From Neorhizobium sp. NCHU2750 (GTDB lineage Bacteria > Pseudomonadota > Alphaproteobacteria > Rhizobiales > Rhizobiaceae): DNA of 64,000 nt. Under the pieces are notes generated by a model. The model searched no databases. It saw nothing but the letters and a program-made list of their open reading frames with translations, and was not told the DNA's origin. The translations under genes and the position numbers were made by a program. This document shows, in pieces, positions 18,901 to 29,633 of the stretch. The number at the start of each line of letters is the position of its first letter. Within the stretch, counting starts at the first letter, position 1. The DNA lies in contig NZ_CP030827.1 in NCBI RefSeq assembly GCF_003597675.1, positions 3,286,001 to 3,350,000 of the forward strand, in the 5' to 3' direction.

Positions 18901-21900
18901 TGCAGATCGATGCCAATGGCACGTCGCAGCCGGGCATCACCCTGTCACCTGACCTGATCGATCCGGCCGCCCCCACCAATCTCGACGTCAACGACGCGGG
19001 CACGGTCCTCACCGGTCGCGGCGAGGCGGGCACCACGGTAACCGTCACCAACGAGAATGGCGACACGGTTGGCACCGGCACGGTCGCTGGAAACGGCAGC
19101 TTCACCATTACCCTCAATCCGGCCCAGATCGATGGTGGCGATCTGACGGTCGTGCTGGAAGATGGCGGCGACAACACTTCGCCGCCGGTAACAGTCCCCT
19201 CGCCTGATCTGACGCCGCCGGCTGCCCCCGCCGACCTCCTCGTCAGCGTCGACGGCACCGAGCTGACCGGTACAGGCGAAGCGGGCGCAACCGTGACGGT
19301 GCGTGATGCCAACGGCGTTGTCATCGGCACCGCCACGGTTGCCGGAAACGGCAACTTCACCGTCGATCTTGTTCCCGCCCAGGATGAAGGTGGCCAGCTG
19401 CAGGTGCGCCAGGTCGACGTGGCGGGCAATGCCTCACCAATAACGAGCGTCGTCTCTCCCGACACGACCGGACCGGCGGCGGCAGCCGACCTCGACGTCA
19501 ACGATGCCGGCACGGTGCTGACCGGACGCGGCGAACCCGGCGCGACGGTGACCGTCACCAACGAGAACGGCGATACTGTCGGAACCGGCACGGTGGCTGC
19601 CGACGGAACCTTCAGCATCGGCCTGACCCCGACGCAGGCGGATGGCGGAGACCTCGATGTCGTGCTGGAGGATGCGCAGGGCAATCCCTCCCCCGCCGCC
19701 ACCGTCACCACGCCCGACCTCATCGGCCCGGACACTCCGACCGGGCTCGATGTCAACGACGACGGCACGATCCTCACCGGTAGCGGTGAACCCGGCGCGA
19801 CCGTCACCGTCACCAACGAGGCAGGCGATATTGTCGGAACCGGTATGGTCGGCCCGACCGGCGCCATCAGCATTCCGCTCGACCCAGCCCAGGCTGATGG
19901 CGGCGACCTTGAAGTCACCTTGACCGACACAAGCGGCAACAGTTCCGATCCGGTCGTCGTCGCCACACCCGATGCGACCGATCCTCTCCAGCCGGACGAC
20001 CTTGTCGTCAATGCGGGCGGCACGGTGCTCACCGGTACCGGCGAACCGGGCACCACCGTGATCGTCACCAATGCGGGCGGTGCGACGGTCGGCACAGGCA
20101 CGGTCGCTGCAAACGGCAGCTTCACCATTGGTCTGAGCCCCGCTCAGGCCGATGGCGGCGATCTGAGCGTCGTGCTTCGGGACGGCGCCGGAAACAGCTC
20201 GCTGCCCGGCACAGTGGAGACACCGGATCTCACCGGCCCTTCCGCTCCGACCGACCTTGCCGTCGAGGACGGCGGCCTGATCCTGACCGGCGAGGGAGAG
20301 CCCGGCGCCGCCGTCACGGTCACCAATGCCGCGGGCGACACGGTCGGCACCGGCGTGGTCGATCAGGACGGAACCTTCAGCATCGATCTCGATCCGCCGC
20401 AGATCGATGGCGGCGACCTCGAAGTCGTGCTGACCGATGCCGATGACAATCCCTCGACGCCCGGCGTCATCGCCTCTGTCGACGAGACGGCACCGGATCT
20501 GCCCACCAATGTCAGCGTCAACGCCACCGGTAGCCAGATCACCGGCTTGGGTGAAGTCGGCGCGATCGTCACCGTTTCCAACGGCACCCAGACATGGACA
20601 GGCACCGTCGGCGCCAACGGCATGTTCACCGTCGCACTCACGCCGGCACAGGACGAAGGCGGCACGCTGACGGTGACCCTGACCGATGCCGACGACAACA
20701 CGACGCTTCCCGTCAATGTCGGCACGCCGGACCTCACCGCACCGGATGCGCCGGCAGATCTCGTCGCCAACCCGGAACAGACGGAACTCTCCGGTACCGG
20801 TGAAGCGGGAGCAACCATCACCGTCCGCGATGCCGATGGCGTCATCGTGGGGACCACGACCGTCGATACCGACGGAACCTTCACGGTTGAGTTAGACCCG
20901 GCCCAGACCGCAGGCGGTACGATTTCCGTCGTCCAGACCGATGCGGCCGGCAATATATCCGACCCGACACCACTCGGCCTCGATGACATCGCGCCGCCAG
21001 CCGCACCGACTGACCTGTTGGTCTCCGCCGATGGCGAAACCTTGACCGGCGAAGGCGAACCTGGCGCAATCGTCACGGTGACCAACGCCGATGGCGACAG
21101 TTGGACCGGCACGGTTGATCCGGATGGCACCTTCACCATCCCTCTGACGCCCGCGCAACTCGATGGCGGCGAGCTGGATGTTGTGCTGGAAGATGCGGCC
21201 GGCAACATATCCGATCCGACGACTGTTCTCGCACCGGACCCCGATGCACCCGCGGCACCTATTGATCTCTCCGTCTCTCTGGACGGTGAAGAATTGACAG
21301 GAACGGGTGTGGCTAACGCCACCGTGACGGTCCGCAATGCCGCCGGGCAGATTGTCGGGACAGGGACTGTTGACACCAACGGCGACTTCACCGTCGACCT
21401 CGATCCGGCCCAGACCGATGGTGGCAATCTGCAGGTTACCCAGACCAGCTTGGGCCTCACATCCCAACCCGGCATCATCGCCTCTCCCGACCTGGACATC
21501 CCGGACGCACCGACAAATCTCAGCCTCAATGCGGATGGCAGCGTCCTGACCGGACGTGGCGAACCGGGGACGACCGTCAGCATCACCAATGCGGGCGGCA
21601 CCGTCGTCGGTACGGGGACGGTCGCGACCAACGGCACGTTCTCGATCACTCTTGGCACACCGGTGGATGATGGCAGCACGGTCAGCGTCACCCTGACGGA
21701 TGCAGCCAACAACACATCCGATCCGGGCACGACCACCTCACCGGATCTGACACCGCCGGACGCACCGATCGACCTCGACGTGTCGGCGAATGGCTTGACC
21801 CTCACCGGCGACGGCGAGGCGGGAGCGATCGTCACAGTCAGAAATGCCGGCGGCATCGTCGTCGGCACCGGCACGGTCGCGTCGGATGGCAGCTTCACCG

Positions 21901-24425
21901 TCACGCTCAATCCTGCCCAGCAGGATGGCGGTACCCTGACGGTCACCCAGGCCGATGCGGCCGGCAATGTCTCTGATCCCGGCACGGTCATCACCTCTGA
22001 TGGCGTAGGCCCCGACGCGCCGACCAACCTCGTCATCGATGACGACGGCCTCGTGCTGACCGGCAACGGTGAGCCGGGAGCAACGGTGACCGTCACCAAT
22101 GCCGCCGGAGAAACGGTCGGCACCGGCACGGTCGATCTTGATGGCACATTCAGCATCGACCTTGGACCGGCACAGGTCGATGGCGGCGAGCTTCAGGTCG
22201 TGCTCACCGACGCTGACAGCAATGCCTCCGATCCGGGCACGATCGACAGCCCCGACCTCACCGGTCCCGAGCCGCCGACGGATCTCGAAGTCGACGCCAC
22301 CGGCACACTGATCGGCGGCGGCGGCGAACCGGGCTCGACCGTCACGGTCCGCGATGCGGATGGCAACATCATCGGCACAGGCACCGTTGCTCCGGACGGC
22401 ACGTTCAGCGTCGGCCTGTCGCCCTCGCAGGTCGATGGCGGTGAACTCCAGGTCGTCCTGACCGACGGCGATGGCAATCCATCAGCCGTTGCGACCGTCG
22501 ATTCACCCGATCTGACGGCACCGCTCGCCCCGACTGATCTCGACGTCAACGGCCTCGGCACCGAACTGACCGGCAATGGCGAGCCCGGCACCACGGTGAG
22601 AGTGTACAATGCCGGCATCGAGGTCGGCAGCACGACCGTCGCGGGCGATGGCAGCTTTACGGTTACCCTCAACCCGGCGCAGATCAGCGGTGCCGATCTG
22701 GACGTGACGCTGACCGACGCGGCCAACAACGTCTCCCCACCGGCCACCACCGACACGCCCGACCTCCTGCCGCCCGATGCACCGACGGATCTTGCCGTCA
22801 ACGCCTCCGGCAGCGCACTGACCGGCGAAGGTGACCCCGGCACGACGGTAACCGTCACCAATGCCGGCGGCACAATCATCGGCACCGGCACGGTCGCTGC
22901 GGACGGGACATTCAGCGTCGGCCTGTCGCCCGTCCAGGTGGACGGCCAGACACTCAGCGTCACGCTGACCGATGCGGCAGGCAATGAATCCGATCCGACC
23001 ACCACTCTCGCCCCGGGCCTGGATTTCGCACTTGCCGATGCGAGCGACACGGCAGTCATCGATGTCTCGGTGACCCGCGAGAACGAGACGACGCCGTCGA
23101 CGGCAACGAGCGAAGTCACCTCGCTTCTGTCGCTCTCGATCGGCAATCTGGCCAATGTCAACCTTGGCGCGTCCAACAATCCGGTCGTCAACTTCAACCT
23201 GGCGGGCGGTACCAACACGGTATCCTTCGGGCTGGAGATCGGCGGCATCGTCAATGTCGGCCTGCTCAGCAACTATTCCGTCATCGTCGAACGCTGGAAC
23301 GGCTCCGCCTGGGTTCGTTCCGACGATCTGACCAACAATGTCGACGATGGCATATTGCGGCTGAACCTTCTCAATTCGCCGGCCGCGACGATCACTCTGA
23401 ACGATCTCGATGCCGGCCAGTATCGTGCGACGCTTGTGCCCAATCCGGGCGTCACTCTCGGCATCGGCACGGTGCGGGAAATTTCCGTCACGGCAACTGA
23501 CCAGACCGAGGTCACACATGTCGCCGTCGGTGAAAATGCGAACGGCAACTTCATCGGTGATTCAGCCTCGGGCGTCACCGACGACCTGCGGGTCGGGAAT
23601 GTCGCGTTCGATGGCGTCAACCACGCAGTCGCAGGCAGCCCGGTGACGATCGAAGGCGATCACGGCACCCTCGTCATCAATGCCGATGGGACCTACACCT
23701 ACACCCCGGATACCACGGATGCCACCGGCGGCACCGACGTCTTCACCGTCACCGTCTATGATCCCGACACGGGTCATGCGCTGACCGCCGATCTGACGAT
23801 CGACGTTCAGGCAGACGACGGCTCGCTGACGGTCATGGCCTCCTCGGACGACACGGTCAGCATGGCCTTCGCCGACGATGGCGGCAGTGGTGACGTGACC
23901 GACGACGGCTCGTCGAGCAGTGCCCGCTTGGCCTCCGCCGATACGCAGACCACCAGCGCAGACGGACCATCGGCGGACCATGCCACCGCAACCGACCAGA
24001 CCGATGGAGCCGCCGCAACGACCGACGATGCCTCGACAACCGAGCAAGGTGGCACCGCCGACACGACGCCGGCCGATCAGCCGGAAACCGCCAGCGCGGA
24101 CACCACCCACAACGCAACGGGTACCACAGCGGATGACAGTGGCACTCAGCATGATGGTGGCATTGGCATCACCCTCGACGAGGGCGGCGCCGAGGTGGAC
24201 CTGAGCGGCCTCGACAACCTTGTCGATGATCTGTCGGTTTCCGCCCATGTCGACGTCAATGCCGGCAGCGACGCCGGCGTCAGTGCCGATGTCTCCGTCG
24301 GTGGCAACGGCAACGAGGATACCGCCTCGACGGTCGACGTGTCCGTCGAGACCCCACCGCTCGATCCCTTCGACAGCCTGAACCAGAACGACGAGATCGA
24401 GACGCATAAACTGCCGGTCGTATAG
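15936..24425 (+). CDS. Giant Bap/BapA/LapF-family Ig-repeat adhesin, type I secreted
   Basis: 2829 aa. Two adjacent ATGs; the second (15939) fits the AAGGAG spacing better. Domain order: Bap prefix-like N-terminal domain (1-110), a Gly/Ala-rich hydrophobic stretch (about 107-145), an Asp-Ser/Asp-Ala tract (150-245), 25 tandem Ig-like modules of about 85 residues (246-2363), a Bap-type C-terminal domain (2364-2517, [12 protein letters not shown] and [14 protein letters not shown]), a VCBS-like module with [13 protein letters not shown] (about 2540-2629), a Thr/Asp/Ala low-complexity linker and an acidic tail ending HKLPVV. Such proteins anchor on the cell surface and drive biofilm formation. 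No cysteine anywhere, and no lysine between residue 149 and residue 2825. No RTX nonapeptides and no clear LapG-type TAAG site. The exporter genes follow 17 bases later. Confidence 0.92.
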   Translation: MMVAVVLDKVSGETTTVSGNTIVLSEASTVRLSLSPDQIAATTRAGNDLIIDIRNGPDIRIENFYNGEGGNRSDLILDDGKGNVWNGEYTDGLANFEFGEAGAVDQLAGAGAAGAGGGVGASILGIAAALGVGAAAIGMGGGSSGGGEKDDSDSDSDSDADADADADADADADADADADADADADADADADADADADADADADADADADADADADADADADADADADADADADADADADSDADTEAPAAPINLSINAAGTTLTGFGEAGTEVTVTNAAGTVIGSGIVGADGTFSITLAPAQTDGGELQVVLEDAAGNISDPGTLAAPDLIAPDAPTDLEVTDSGTLLSGHGEPGTTVTVTDADGVTIGTGTVGSDGTFEIDLDPAQQNGGELQVVLEDAAGNQSDPGTIEIDDTQPPAAPTNLGVNDDGTVLTGHGEVGTTVVVTNAAGTEVGTGTVDADGTFSITLSPAQFDGGELEVVLTDAAGNDSAPGSVLAPDPDAPPAPTDLDINADGTILTGEGQIGAQVRVTDATGQTVGTGIVAADGTFSITLAPAQIDGGELRVVQTDANGTSQPGIIDSPDLIDPAAPTNLDTNDAGTVLTGRGEAGTTVHVTNADGDPVGTGIVQQNGSFSITLNPAQTDGGNLTVTLEDAAGNTSPPATTAAPDLTGPDAATNLDVNDDGTALTGRGEPGATVMVRDADGFLIGTTTVGAGGTFSVTLSPAQTDGGDLSVVLQDSDGNPSAPASIASPDLLAPDAPTDLDVNDAGTALTGEGESGATVIVTDANGTTIGTGTVGVDGTFTVALNPAQTNGGELGVVLQDAAGNVSDPATIMPDDTQPPAMPTNLGIDDDGTTLTGRGEPGTTVTVTNADGDVIGQNTVNPDGTFSVTLDPAQTDGGELDVVLTDAAGNDSAPGTVLAPDPDAPPAPTDLEVDATGTLLTGDGQVGAQVRVTDASGQTVGTGIVAGDGTFSITLSPVQIDGGELRVVQIDANGTSQPGITLSPDLIDPAAPTNLDVNDAGTVLTGRGEAGTTVTVTNENGDTVGTGTVAGNGSFTITLNPAQIDGGDLTVVLEDGGDNTSPPVTVPSPDLTPPAAPADLLVSVDGTELTGTGEAGATVTVRDANGVVIGTATVAGNGNFTVDLVPAQDEGGQLQVRQVDVAGNASPITSVVSPDTTGPAAAADLDVNDAGTVLTGRGEPGATVTVTNENGDTVGTGTVAADGTFSIGLTPTQADGGDLDVVLEDAQGNPSPAATVTTPDLIGPDTPTGLDVNDDGTILTGSGEPGATVTVTNEAGDIVGTGMVGPTGAISIPLDPAQADGGDLEVTLTDTSGNSSDPVVVATPDATDPLQPDDLVVNAGGTVLTGTGEPGTTVIVTNAGGATVGTGTVAANGSFTIGLSPAQADGGDLSVVLRDGAGNSSLPGTVETPDLTGPSAPTDLAVEDGGLILTGEGEPGAAVTVTNAAGDTVGTGVVDQDGTFSIDLDPPQIDGGDLEVVLTDADDNPSTPGVIASVDETAPDLPTNVSVNATGSQITGLGEVGAIVTVSNGTQTWTGTVGANGMFTVALTPAQDEGGTLTVTLTDADDNTTLPVNVGTPDLTAPDAPADLVANPEQTELSGTGEAGATITVRDADGVIVGTTTVDTDGTFTVELDPAQTAGGTISVVQTDAAGNISDPTPLGLDDIAPPAAPTDLLVSADGETLTGEGEPGAIVTVTNADGDSWTGTVDPDGTFTIPLTPAQLDGGELDVVLEDAAGNISDPTTVLAPDPDAPAAPIDLSVSLDGEELTGTGVANATVTVRNAAGQIVGTGTVDTNGDFTVDLDPAQTDGGNLQVTQTSLGLTSQPGIIASPDLDIPDAPTNLSLNADGSVLTGRGEPGTTVSITNAGGTVVGTGTVATNGTFSITLGTPVDDGSTVSVTLTDAANNTSDPGTTTSPDLTPPDAPIDLDVSANGLTLTGDGEAGAIVTVRNAGGIVVGTGTVASDGSFTVTLNPAQQDGGTLTVTQADAAGNVSDPGTVITSDGVGPDAPTNLVIDDDGLVLTGNGEPGATVTVTNAAGETVGTGTVDLDGTFSIDLGPAQVDGGELQVVLTDADSNASDPGTIDSPDLTGPEPPTDLEVDATGTLIGGGGEPGSTVTVRDADGNIIGTGTVAPDGTFSVGLSPSQVDGGELQVVLTDGDGNPSAVATVDSPDLTAPLAPTDLDVNGLGTELTGNGEPGTTVRVYNAGIEVGSTTVAGDGSFTVTLNPAQISGADLDVTLTDAANNVSPPATTDTPDLLPPDAPTDLAVNASGSALTGEGDPGTTVTVTNAGGTIIGTGTVAADGTFSVGLSPVQVDGQTLSVTLTDAAGNESDPTTTLAPGLDFALADASDTAVIDVSVTRENETTPSTATSEVTSLLSLSIGNLANVNLGASNNPVVNFNLAGGTNTVSFGLEIGGIVNVGLLSNYSVIVERWNGSAWVRSDDLTNNVDDGILRLNLLNSPAATITLNDLDAGQYRATLVPNPGVTLGIGTVREISVTATDQTEVTHVAVGENANGNFIGDSASGVTDDLRVGNVAFDGVNHAVAGSPVTIEGDHGTLVINADGTYTYTPDTTDATGGTDVFTVTVYDPDTGHALTADLTIDVQADDGSLTVMASSDDTVSMAFADDGGSGDVTDDGSSSSARLASADTQTTSADGPSADHATATDQTDGAAATTDDASTTEQGGTADTTPADQPETASADTTHNATGTTADDSGTQHDGGIGITLDEGGAEVDLSGLDNLVDDLSVSAHVDVNAGSDAGVSADVSVGGNGNEDTASTVDVSVETPPLDPFDSLNQNDEIETHKLPVV
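16383..16670 (+). repeat. Asp-Ala dipeptide tract (hexanucleotide-period repeat) in the adhesin
   Basis: Residues 150-245 are DS then DA dipeptides without interruption except near both ends. At the DNA level the unit is GAY-GCN, but the third positions vary freely among C/T and all four bases, so it is not a perfect microsatellite. It would form a long, very acidic and probably extended linker between the membrane-proximal N-terminus and the Ig modules. Confidence 0.9.
16671..23024 (+). repeat. 25 tandem Ig-like modules of about 85 codons
   Basis: I count 25 units, each starting with a variant of APxAPTxL, then [16 protein letters not shown], GTGTVxxDGTFSxxLxPAQ, DGGxLxVVLxDAAGN and SDPGT. 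Unit length is 83-86 residues. Units 2-5, 7-10 and 17-20 share order-specific variants (DDTQ or DDI ends, then LAPDPD, then TSQPGI), which indicates duplication of a block of five modules. Confidence 0.92.
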
Positions 24426-24442
24426 TATGGAGGACTGACCTG

Positions 24443-26707
24443 ATGGATAGCGCGCGGGCAACAGCGGAAAGACCCTCGGAAACCGGGGGGGAAAAGGTCA
24501 CGGCCCTTCCCCCGCAGAACCCGCAGGATGCTCCGTCTGGCAGCCCGCCCGACAACCGGCCGAAAGACTGGATCGAGATCATGGGGTTGCTGGCGCAGCA
24601 CTATGGCATCGCCCATTCGAAATTCGCAGCAAGCCACGTCTCGATCATGCAGGAAGCGATCCCGCCGGTTCAACGGATCGAAAAGCTTGCCCGCCGCTTC
24701 GGGCTGGAGGCAAGACCTGTCGAACCTCTGGTAGACGGCATTACCGCGCGCCGCCTGCCGCTGCTAATCGAACTCAGCTATGGCGACATTGGCCTCATCA
24801 CCGAACTGAACGACGGCGAGGCGAAGATCATCTTCGCCGGCGACAATGGTCACTGGACCTGGATCCCGCTCTCCGAACTCGATGGCCTCGTCACCCATCT
24901 TCTGATGGCCCGTGACGCCCGCACAAGACCGGACGAGCGGATCGATGCCTATATCGCCCCTGATACCCATCACTGGTTCCGTCACCTCGCCTTGGGCGAT
25001 CTCAGACCCTATGCCTATGTCCTGCTGGCTTCGCTCGTCGCCAACGCGCTTTCGGTGGCAGGTGTCATCTTCTCGATGCAGGTCTATGACCGGGTTATCC
25101 CGGCCAATTCGATGAACACGCTGGTCGTGCTGTTCATCGGTGTCGGCGTCGCCGTGATCTTCGACTTCATGATGCGCAAGGTCCGGACCGCCATTATCGA
25201 CGTCATCGGAAAACGCGCCGACATCAGGATATCGGACGTGGTCTATGGCCATGCGCTGAGGGTTAAGAACCGCCAGCGCCCGAAGGCGACCGGCACCTTC
25301 ATCTCCCAGCTCCGCGATCTCGAACAGGTCCGCGAGCTCTTGACCTCCACCACCGTCTCGGCGATTGCCGACCTGCCCTTCTTCTTCCTCTTCCTCGGCC
25401 TCTTCGCCTTCATCGGCGGCTGGCTTGCCGTCATTCCGGCATCGGCGCTGGTGCTCCTCATTGCACCGGGCGTGCTGGCGCAGAGAAAACTCAAGCGCAA
25501 TGCCAGCCTTGCCATGCGCGAATCCTCGCTGCGCAATGCCATGCTGGTAGAATCGATCCAAGGTATCGAGGACATCAAGGCACTGCAGGCCGAAGACGTC
25601 TTCCAGAAGAAATGGAACGCCTTCAATGCCGCGAGTGCCGATGCGCAGGTGAAGCTGCGCGACATTACGAGCACGCTGACCGGCTGGGGCCATGGCGTCC
25701 AGACCAGCACCTTTGCCGTCATCGTCTTCTTCGGCGCCCCGATCGTCATGGCGGGCGACATGAGCACCGGCGCACTCGTTGCCTGCTCCATCCTCGGCTC
25801 GCGAATGATCGCGCCGATGGCGCAGCTCACCCATGTCTTGAGCCGCCTGCAGCACGCCCGCATCGGCCTGCAGAGCCTCAATACGATCATGAAGATGCCG
25901 GTCGACCATCCGCCGGCGGAGGCACGGCTGTCGGTCGGCTCGCTGCTCGGCGAATACCGTTTCCGCAAGGCGATCTTCCATTATGGCGAGGCGGTCGGCC
26001 GCCCGGCACTGACCTTGCCGGATTTCAAGATCGAGGCCGGTGCGACCATTGCCCTTCTCGGCAAGAACGGCGCCGGCAAATCGACCCTGTTGCAGGCGCT
26101 CTCCGGCCAGCTTGAGGCCCATTCGGGCGAGGCGCTGGTCGACAATCTCGCAATCGACCACATCGATCCGTCCGACCTGAGGCGCGAAGTCGGATTGCTT
26201 ACCCAGAATTCCCGCCTCTTCCACGGCACGATCCGCGACAACGTTTTGCTCGGCGCACAGAATGCCTCGCAGAATACCCTGCTCGAAGCCCTGCAGATGA
26301 CCGGCGCCGACGAATTCATCCGCGCGCTTCCCAAGGGTGTCGATCACCTGATCGACGAGGGCGGTCGCGGCCTTTCCGGCGGACAGCAGCAGGCGCTGCT
26401 GCTCTCGCGCCTGCTGATCCGCAACCCGTCCGTCGTGCTGCTCGACGAGCCGACCGCCTCGATGGACGAGGCAACCGAGCGGCAGTTCATCCGCCGTTTC
26501 GCCGCCTGGTCGAAGAACAAGACGATCGTCATCGCCACCCACCGCATGCGCGTGCTGGATCTCGTCGAGCGCGTCGTGGCGCTGGATGGCGGCCGGGTAG
26601 TGCTGGATGCACCGAAGGAAGAGGCTTTGCGCGTGCTGAAGGGCGAAGGCCAGAAGCCCGGTCAGGATGCCCGCAAGACCTTGCACAGCGTCAGGAACGA
26701 GGAATAG
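24443..26707 (+). CDS. Type I secretion ABC exporter (LapB/RtxB-like permease-ATPase)
   Basis: 754 aa. A Pro-rich polar N-terminus is followed by a C39-like domain (about 45-155) without the catalytic cysteine, so it binds rather than cleaves its substrate. The exporter membrane domain spans about 185-480 with SMQVYDRVIP typical of RTX/Lap exporters. The ATPase has Walker A GKNGAGKS (540-547), signature LSGGQQQ (about 644) and Walker B VVLLDEP (about 664). It dimerises in the inner membrane and drives export of the adhesin through the HlyD-type adaptor and TolC. It follows the adhesin by 17 bases and precedes the adaptor by 3, so the genes are one operon. Confidence 0.93.
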   Translation: MDSARATAERPSETGGEKVTALPPQNPQDAPSGSPPDNRPKDWIEIMGLLAQHYGIAHSKFAASHVSIMQEAIPPVQRIEKLARRFGLEARPVEPLVDGITARRLPLLIELSYGDIGLITELNDGEAKIIFAGDNGHWTWIPLSELDGLVTHLLMARDARTRPDERIDAYIAPDTHHWFRHLALGDLRPYAYVLLASLVANALSVAGVIFSMQVYDRVIPANSMNTLVVLFIGVGVAVIFDFMMRKVRTAIIDVIGKRADIRISDVVYGHALRVKNRQRPKATGTFISQLRDLEQVRELLTSTTVSAIADLPFFFLFLGLFAFIGGWLAVIPASALVLLIAPGVLAQRKLKRNASLAMRESSLRNAMLVESIQGIEDIKALQAEDVFQKKWNAFNAASADAQVKLRDITSTLTGWGHGVQTSTFAVIVFFGAPIVMAGDMSTGALVACSILGSRMIAPMAQLTHVLSRLQHARIGLQSLNTIMKMPVDHPPAEARLSVGSLLGEYRFRKAIFHYGEAVGRPALTLPDFKIEAGATIALLGKNGAGKSTLLQALSGQLEAHSGEALVDNLAIDHIDPSDLRREVGLLTQNSRLFHGTIRDNVLLGAQNASQNTLLEALQMTGADEFIRALPKGVDHLIDEGGRGLSGGQQQALLLSRLLIRNPSVVLLDEPTASMDEATERQFIRRFAAWSKNKTIVIATHRMRVLDLVERVVALDGGRVVLDAPKEEALRVLKGEGQKPGQDARKTLHSVRNEE

Positions 26708-26710
26708 GCC

Positions 26711-27901
26711 ATGTCGATCGCAAGACTGAACGACGAGAGCTGGCAGTTCGGCGGCGACGACGAGGTCCGTCTCTCCAAGGCGAAAACCGTGGTGAAGGTC
26801 TTCGTCGCCTTCATTCTCGTCGGCCTCTTATGGTCCTATTTCGCCGTGCTGGACGAGGTCTCGACCGGCGACGGCAAGGTCGTGCCGATCAGCAAGGAAC
26901 AGGTCATCCAGTCACTCGAAGGCGGTATCGTTTCCAAGCTCTTCGTGCAGGAAAACCAGATCGTCGAGCGCGGCCAGCTGATCGCCCAGCTCGATCCGAC
27001 CGTCACCGAATCCGGCGTCGGTGAATCCGCCGCCAAATACCGGGCGGCCCTGGCGAGCTCCGCGAGGCTGACCGCGGAAGTCAACCAGACGCCGCTCAAC
27101 TTCCCTGACGAACTGAAAGCCTATCCCGACCTCATCGCCTCGGAGACGAGGCTCTACGAGGCCCGCCGCAGCAATCTGAACGAAACGCTGCAATGGATCG
27201 AAGAATCACTGAAGCTGACGAAACAGGAACTCGACGTCAACGAGGGTCTTTCCAAGATGGGCGCCGCCAGTAGTGTGGAAATCATCCGCCTCAAGCGCGA
27301 ACAGGCCGAGCTCGAGCTGAAAAAGGTCGAGACCAGCAGCAAATACGTGGTCGATGCCCGCGAGGAACTGTCCAAGGCCAATGCGGATGTCACCTCGCTG
27401 TCCTCCGTCATCAAGGGCCGCTCCGACAGTCTCACGCGCCTGACGCTGCGGTCTCCGGTGCGTGGCATCGTCAAGAATATCGAGGTCTCCACCATTGGCG
27501 GCGTCGTGCCGCCGAACGGCAAGCTGATGGATATCATCCCGCTCGGCGACCAGCTGATGATCGAGGCGCGCATCCTGCCGCGCGACATCGCCTTCATCCA
27601 TCCGGACCAGGATGCGATGGTCAAGATCACCGCCTATGACTACGCCATCTATGGCGGGCTTCCCGGCAAGGTCGTGACCATTTCGCCCGATACGATCCAG
27701 GACGAGGTCGATCCGCAGATCTATTACTACCGCGTCTTCGTCAAGACCGAGAAGGACGCGCTGGAAAACCACGCCGGCAAGCAATTCCCCATCTCGCCGG
27801 GCATGGTCGCAACCGTCGACATCCATACGGGCGAGAAGAGCGTTCTGGATTACCTGATCAAGCCGTTCAACAAGGCGCGCGAGGCGATGCGGGAGCGCTG
27901 A
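26711..27901 (+). CDS. HlyD/LapC-type membrane fusion protein of the type I secretion system
   Basis: 396 aa. One N-terminal transmembrane helix (VVKVFVAFILVGLLWSYF, about 27-44) follows a short cytoplasmic part. Then comes a lipoyl half (VIQSLEGGIVSKLFVQENQIV), a helical hairpin (about 105-240) that reaches TolC, and the second half with LRSPVRGIVKNIEVSTIGGVVPP and the beta-barrel ending in ISPGMVATVDIHTGEKSVLDYLIKPF, the standard HlyD C-terminus. It bridges exporter and outer channel. The stop is separated by one base from the ATG of the next gene, which points to translational coupling with the uncharacterised protein. Confidence 0.93.
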   Translation: MSIARLNDESWQFGGDDEVRLSKAKTVVKVFVAFILVGLLWSYFAVLDEVSTGDGKVVPISKEQVIQSLEGGIVSKLFVQENQIVERGQLIAQLDPTVTESGVGESAAKYRAALASSARLTAEVNQTPLNFPDELKAYPDLIASETRLYEARRSNLNETLQWIEESLKLTKQELDVNEGLSKMGAASSVEIIRLKREQAELELKKVETSSKYVVDAREELSKANADVTSLSSVIKGRSDSLTRLTLRSPVRGIVKNIEVSTIGGVVPPNGKLMDIIPLGDQLMIEARILPRDIAFIHPDQDAMVKITAYDYAIYGGLPGKVVTISPDTIQDEVDPQIYYYRVFVKTEKDALENHAGKQFPISPGMVATVDIHTGEKSVLDYLIKPFNKAREAMRER

Positions 27902-27902
27902 G

Positions 27903-29633
27903 ATGACCATGACCGGGATTTCGCCCCTGCTTCTGCACGAACTGAAGATACTGGTTGAGGCCGGCTGCACGAGGCTGCCCGCCCCATACCCCGCTTTCGT
28001 GCTGTTCTTTTCAGTCAGCGACGGCGAGGATCGCGCCGAAGTGACGATTGCACGCGGTTCGTCCTTCGAAACCGCGTGGCAGACGGGCATGCAGGCGGTC
28101 CGCAAGAGCATGCAGCGCCAGTCCGGCCGCCGGCGATGGCTGAGGGTCGACTGGCCATCGGCCATCGAGGCATCGACCTGGAGCGAATTCCGTCGTGTGC
28201 TGGACAACACCAAGCGCAACTATTTCCGCCTCGGCCTGGCGCTCGACGAGAATTTCGATTGCGCCTTTCTGGAGCAGGAACTCAACGCCAATGCCATGCT
28301 CTATGGCGGCAACCACCGTACTGCAGCCGAATTGAACGAGAAGAACTTTCTCGTTTATTTCAGGAACCGCTTCCCGGAAAAATCCGCGCCAGATTTTGCC
28401 GCTTATGAAAAGATCCATCTGTTTGCCGGTGCCGGCGCCTTCTGTGATGGCAAATCCGTCTATCCCCTCCATGCGACGGGTCGGGACGCCGGCCGCCGGG
28501 TGATCGACCTGCTCGATGTCGGCAAGGTCAACGCGCTGATATCGGATGGAGCAGAATTTCTGGCGCGACAGGTCGGGCCCGATGGCCGTTTCATCTACGG
28601 CTACCATCCCTGTTTCGACCGCGTGATCGGCACCTACAACACGCTGCGCCATGCCAGCACGACCTATGCGATGATCGAGGCCTATGAGGTGACCCGTAGC
28701 GCCACCCTTCGCGAGGCGATCAATCAGTCGCTCTCCTGCCTGACACGCGACCTGATCGTCCATGCCCTGTTGCCGGATGGCCAGCTTGCCGCCTTCCTCA
28801 GGGAGGCCAATGGCGAGATCAAGCTCGGCGGCAATGCGGTGGCGATCCTCGCGCTGACGAAATTCGCCAGTGTCTTTGGCGACGACATGCATGACGAACT
28901 GATGGAACGGCTGGCCCTCGGCATCTGCTTCATGCAGGACAAGAGGACCGGCGCCTTCCGCCATGTGCTGAGCTTCCCGAGCCTCGAAACGCGGGAGGAA
29001 TTCCGCACCATCTATTACGAGGGGGAAGCGGCCTTCGCGCTGATGCGGCTCTACGATCTGACGCTGGACGAGCGCTGGCTGGAAGCGGTCGAGCTCGCCT
29101 TCGGCCATTTCATCCGGAACGACCACGCCCGCCATCACGATCACTGGCTCGCCTATGCTGCCGCCGAACTCACCCGTTATCGCCGCAGGCCGGACTATTA
29201 CCGTTTCGCCATGGACAATGTTGCCGGCCATCTCGATTTCGTCGCCGACCGCATCACGACATTTCCGACCCTGCTTGAGCTGATGCTCGCCACGCAGGAT
29301 ACCCTGTCGCGCCTCGATATGGATGAACGCTACCGCCATCTGCTTTCCCGGATCGACCGGCCGCGCTTCGACGAGGCGCTGGAAAAGCGCGCCCATTACC
29401 TGCTCAACGGCCACTTCTGGCCGGAAATGGCGATGTTCATGCGCAATCCCGCGCGCATTTTCGGTTCCTTCTTCATCCGCCACCATGCCTTCCGCGTCCG
29501 CATCGACGATGTCGAGCATTACCTGTCCGGTTACGTGGCCTACCGGGCGCATCTGCTGACAGCGGTGAGCCGAAGACTGATTGCCGATCCCGACCGCCCC
29601 TCCACGCCACCGACAAGCGCCGGAACGACATAA
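27903..29633 (+). CDS. Uncharacterised alpha/alpha-toroid protein coupled to the adhesin secretion operon
   Basis: 576 aa, no signal peptide and no membrane helix, so presumably cytoplasmic. Residues 1-125 form a separate domain (YPAFVLFFSVSDG, SSFETAWQTGMQAVRKSM) that I do not recognise. Residues about 190-540 look like a six-hairpin alpha/alpha barrel: GRFIYGYHPCFDRVIGTYN (about 226-244), EGEAAFALMRLYDLT, WLEAVELAFGHFI and HHDHWLAYAAAEL follow the helix-hairpin pattern seen in epimerases and glycoside-active toroids. The conserved Tyr/His/Asp/Glu positions would sit in the barrel mouth. TGA-A-TG style spacing (one base after the adaptor stop) puts it in the type I secretion operon. A role in modifying or controlling the adhesin or a related glycan is possible; no reaction is claimed. 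Confidence 0.75.
   Translation: MTMTGISPLLLHELKILVEAGCTRLPAPYPAFVLFFSVSDGEDRAEVTIARGSSFETAWQTGMQAVRKSMQRQSGRRRWLRVDWPSAIEASTWSEFRRVLDNTKRNYFRLGLALDENFDCAFLEQELNANAMLYGGNHRTAAELNEKNFLVYFRNRFPEKSAPDFAAYEKIHLFAGAGAFCDGKSVYPLHATGRDAGRRVIDLLDVGKVNALISDGAEFLARQVGPDGRFIYGYHPCFDRVIGTYNTLRHASTTYAMIEAYEVTRSATLREAINQSLSCLTRDLIVHALLPDGQLAAFLREANGEIKLGGNAVAILALTKFASVFGDDMHDELMERLALGICFMQDKRTGAFRHVLSFPSLETREEFRTIYYEGEAAFALMRLYDLTLDERWLEAVELAFGHFIRNDHARHHDHWLAYAAAELTRYRRRPDYYRFAMDNVAGHLDFVADRITTFPTLLELMLATQDTLSRLDMDERYRHLLSRIDRPRFDEALEKRAHYLLNGHFWPEMAMFMRNPARIFGSFFIRHHAFRVRIDDVEHYLSGYVAYRAHLLTAVSRRLIADPDRPSTPPTSAGTT

Noticed and set aside
16127..23620. Long open frames on the minus strand under the adhesin gene
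   Set aside because: They are low-complexity mirror images (Ser/Ala or Val/Pro rich) of the repeated coding strand, without ribosome sites or recognisable domains.
24575..24910. Active C39 peptidase in the secretion ATPase
   Set aside because: The region has the fold position but lacks the catalytic cysteine, as in Lap/RTX exporters.
24764..26686. 640-residue minus-strand frame opposite the secretion ATPase
   Set aside because: Shadow of the GC-rich ATPase gene, which has Walker and signature motifs on the plus strand.
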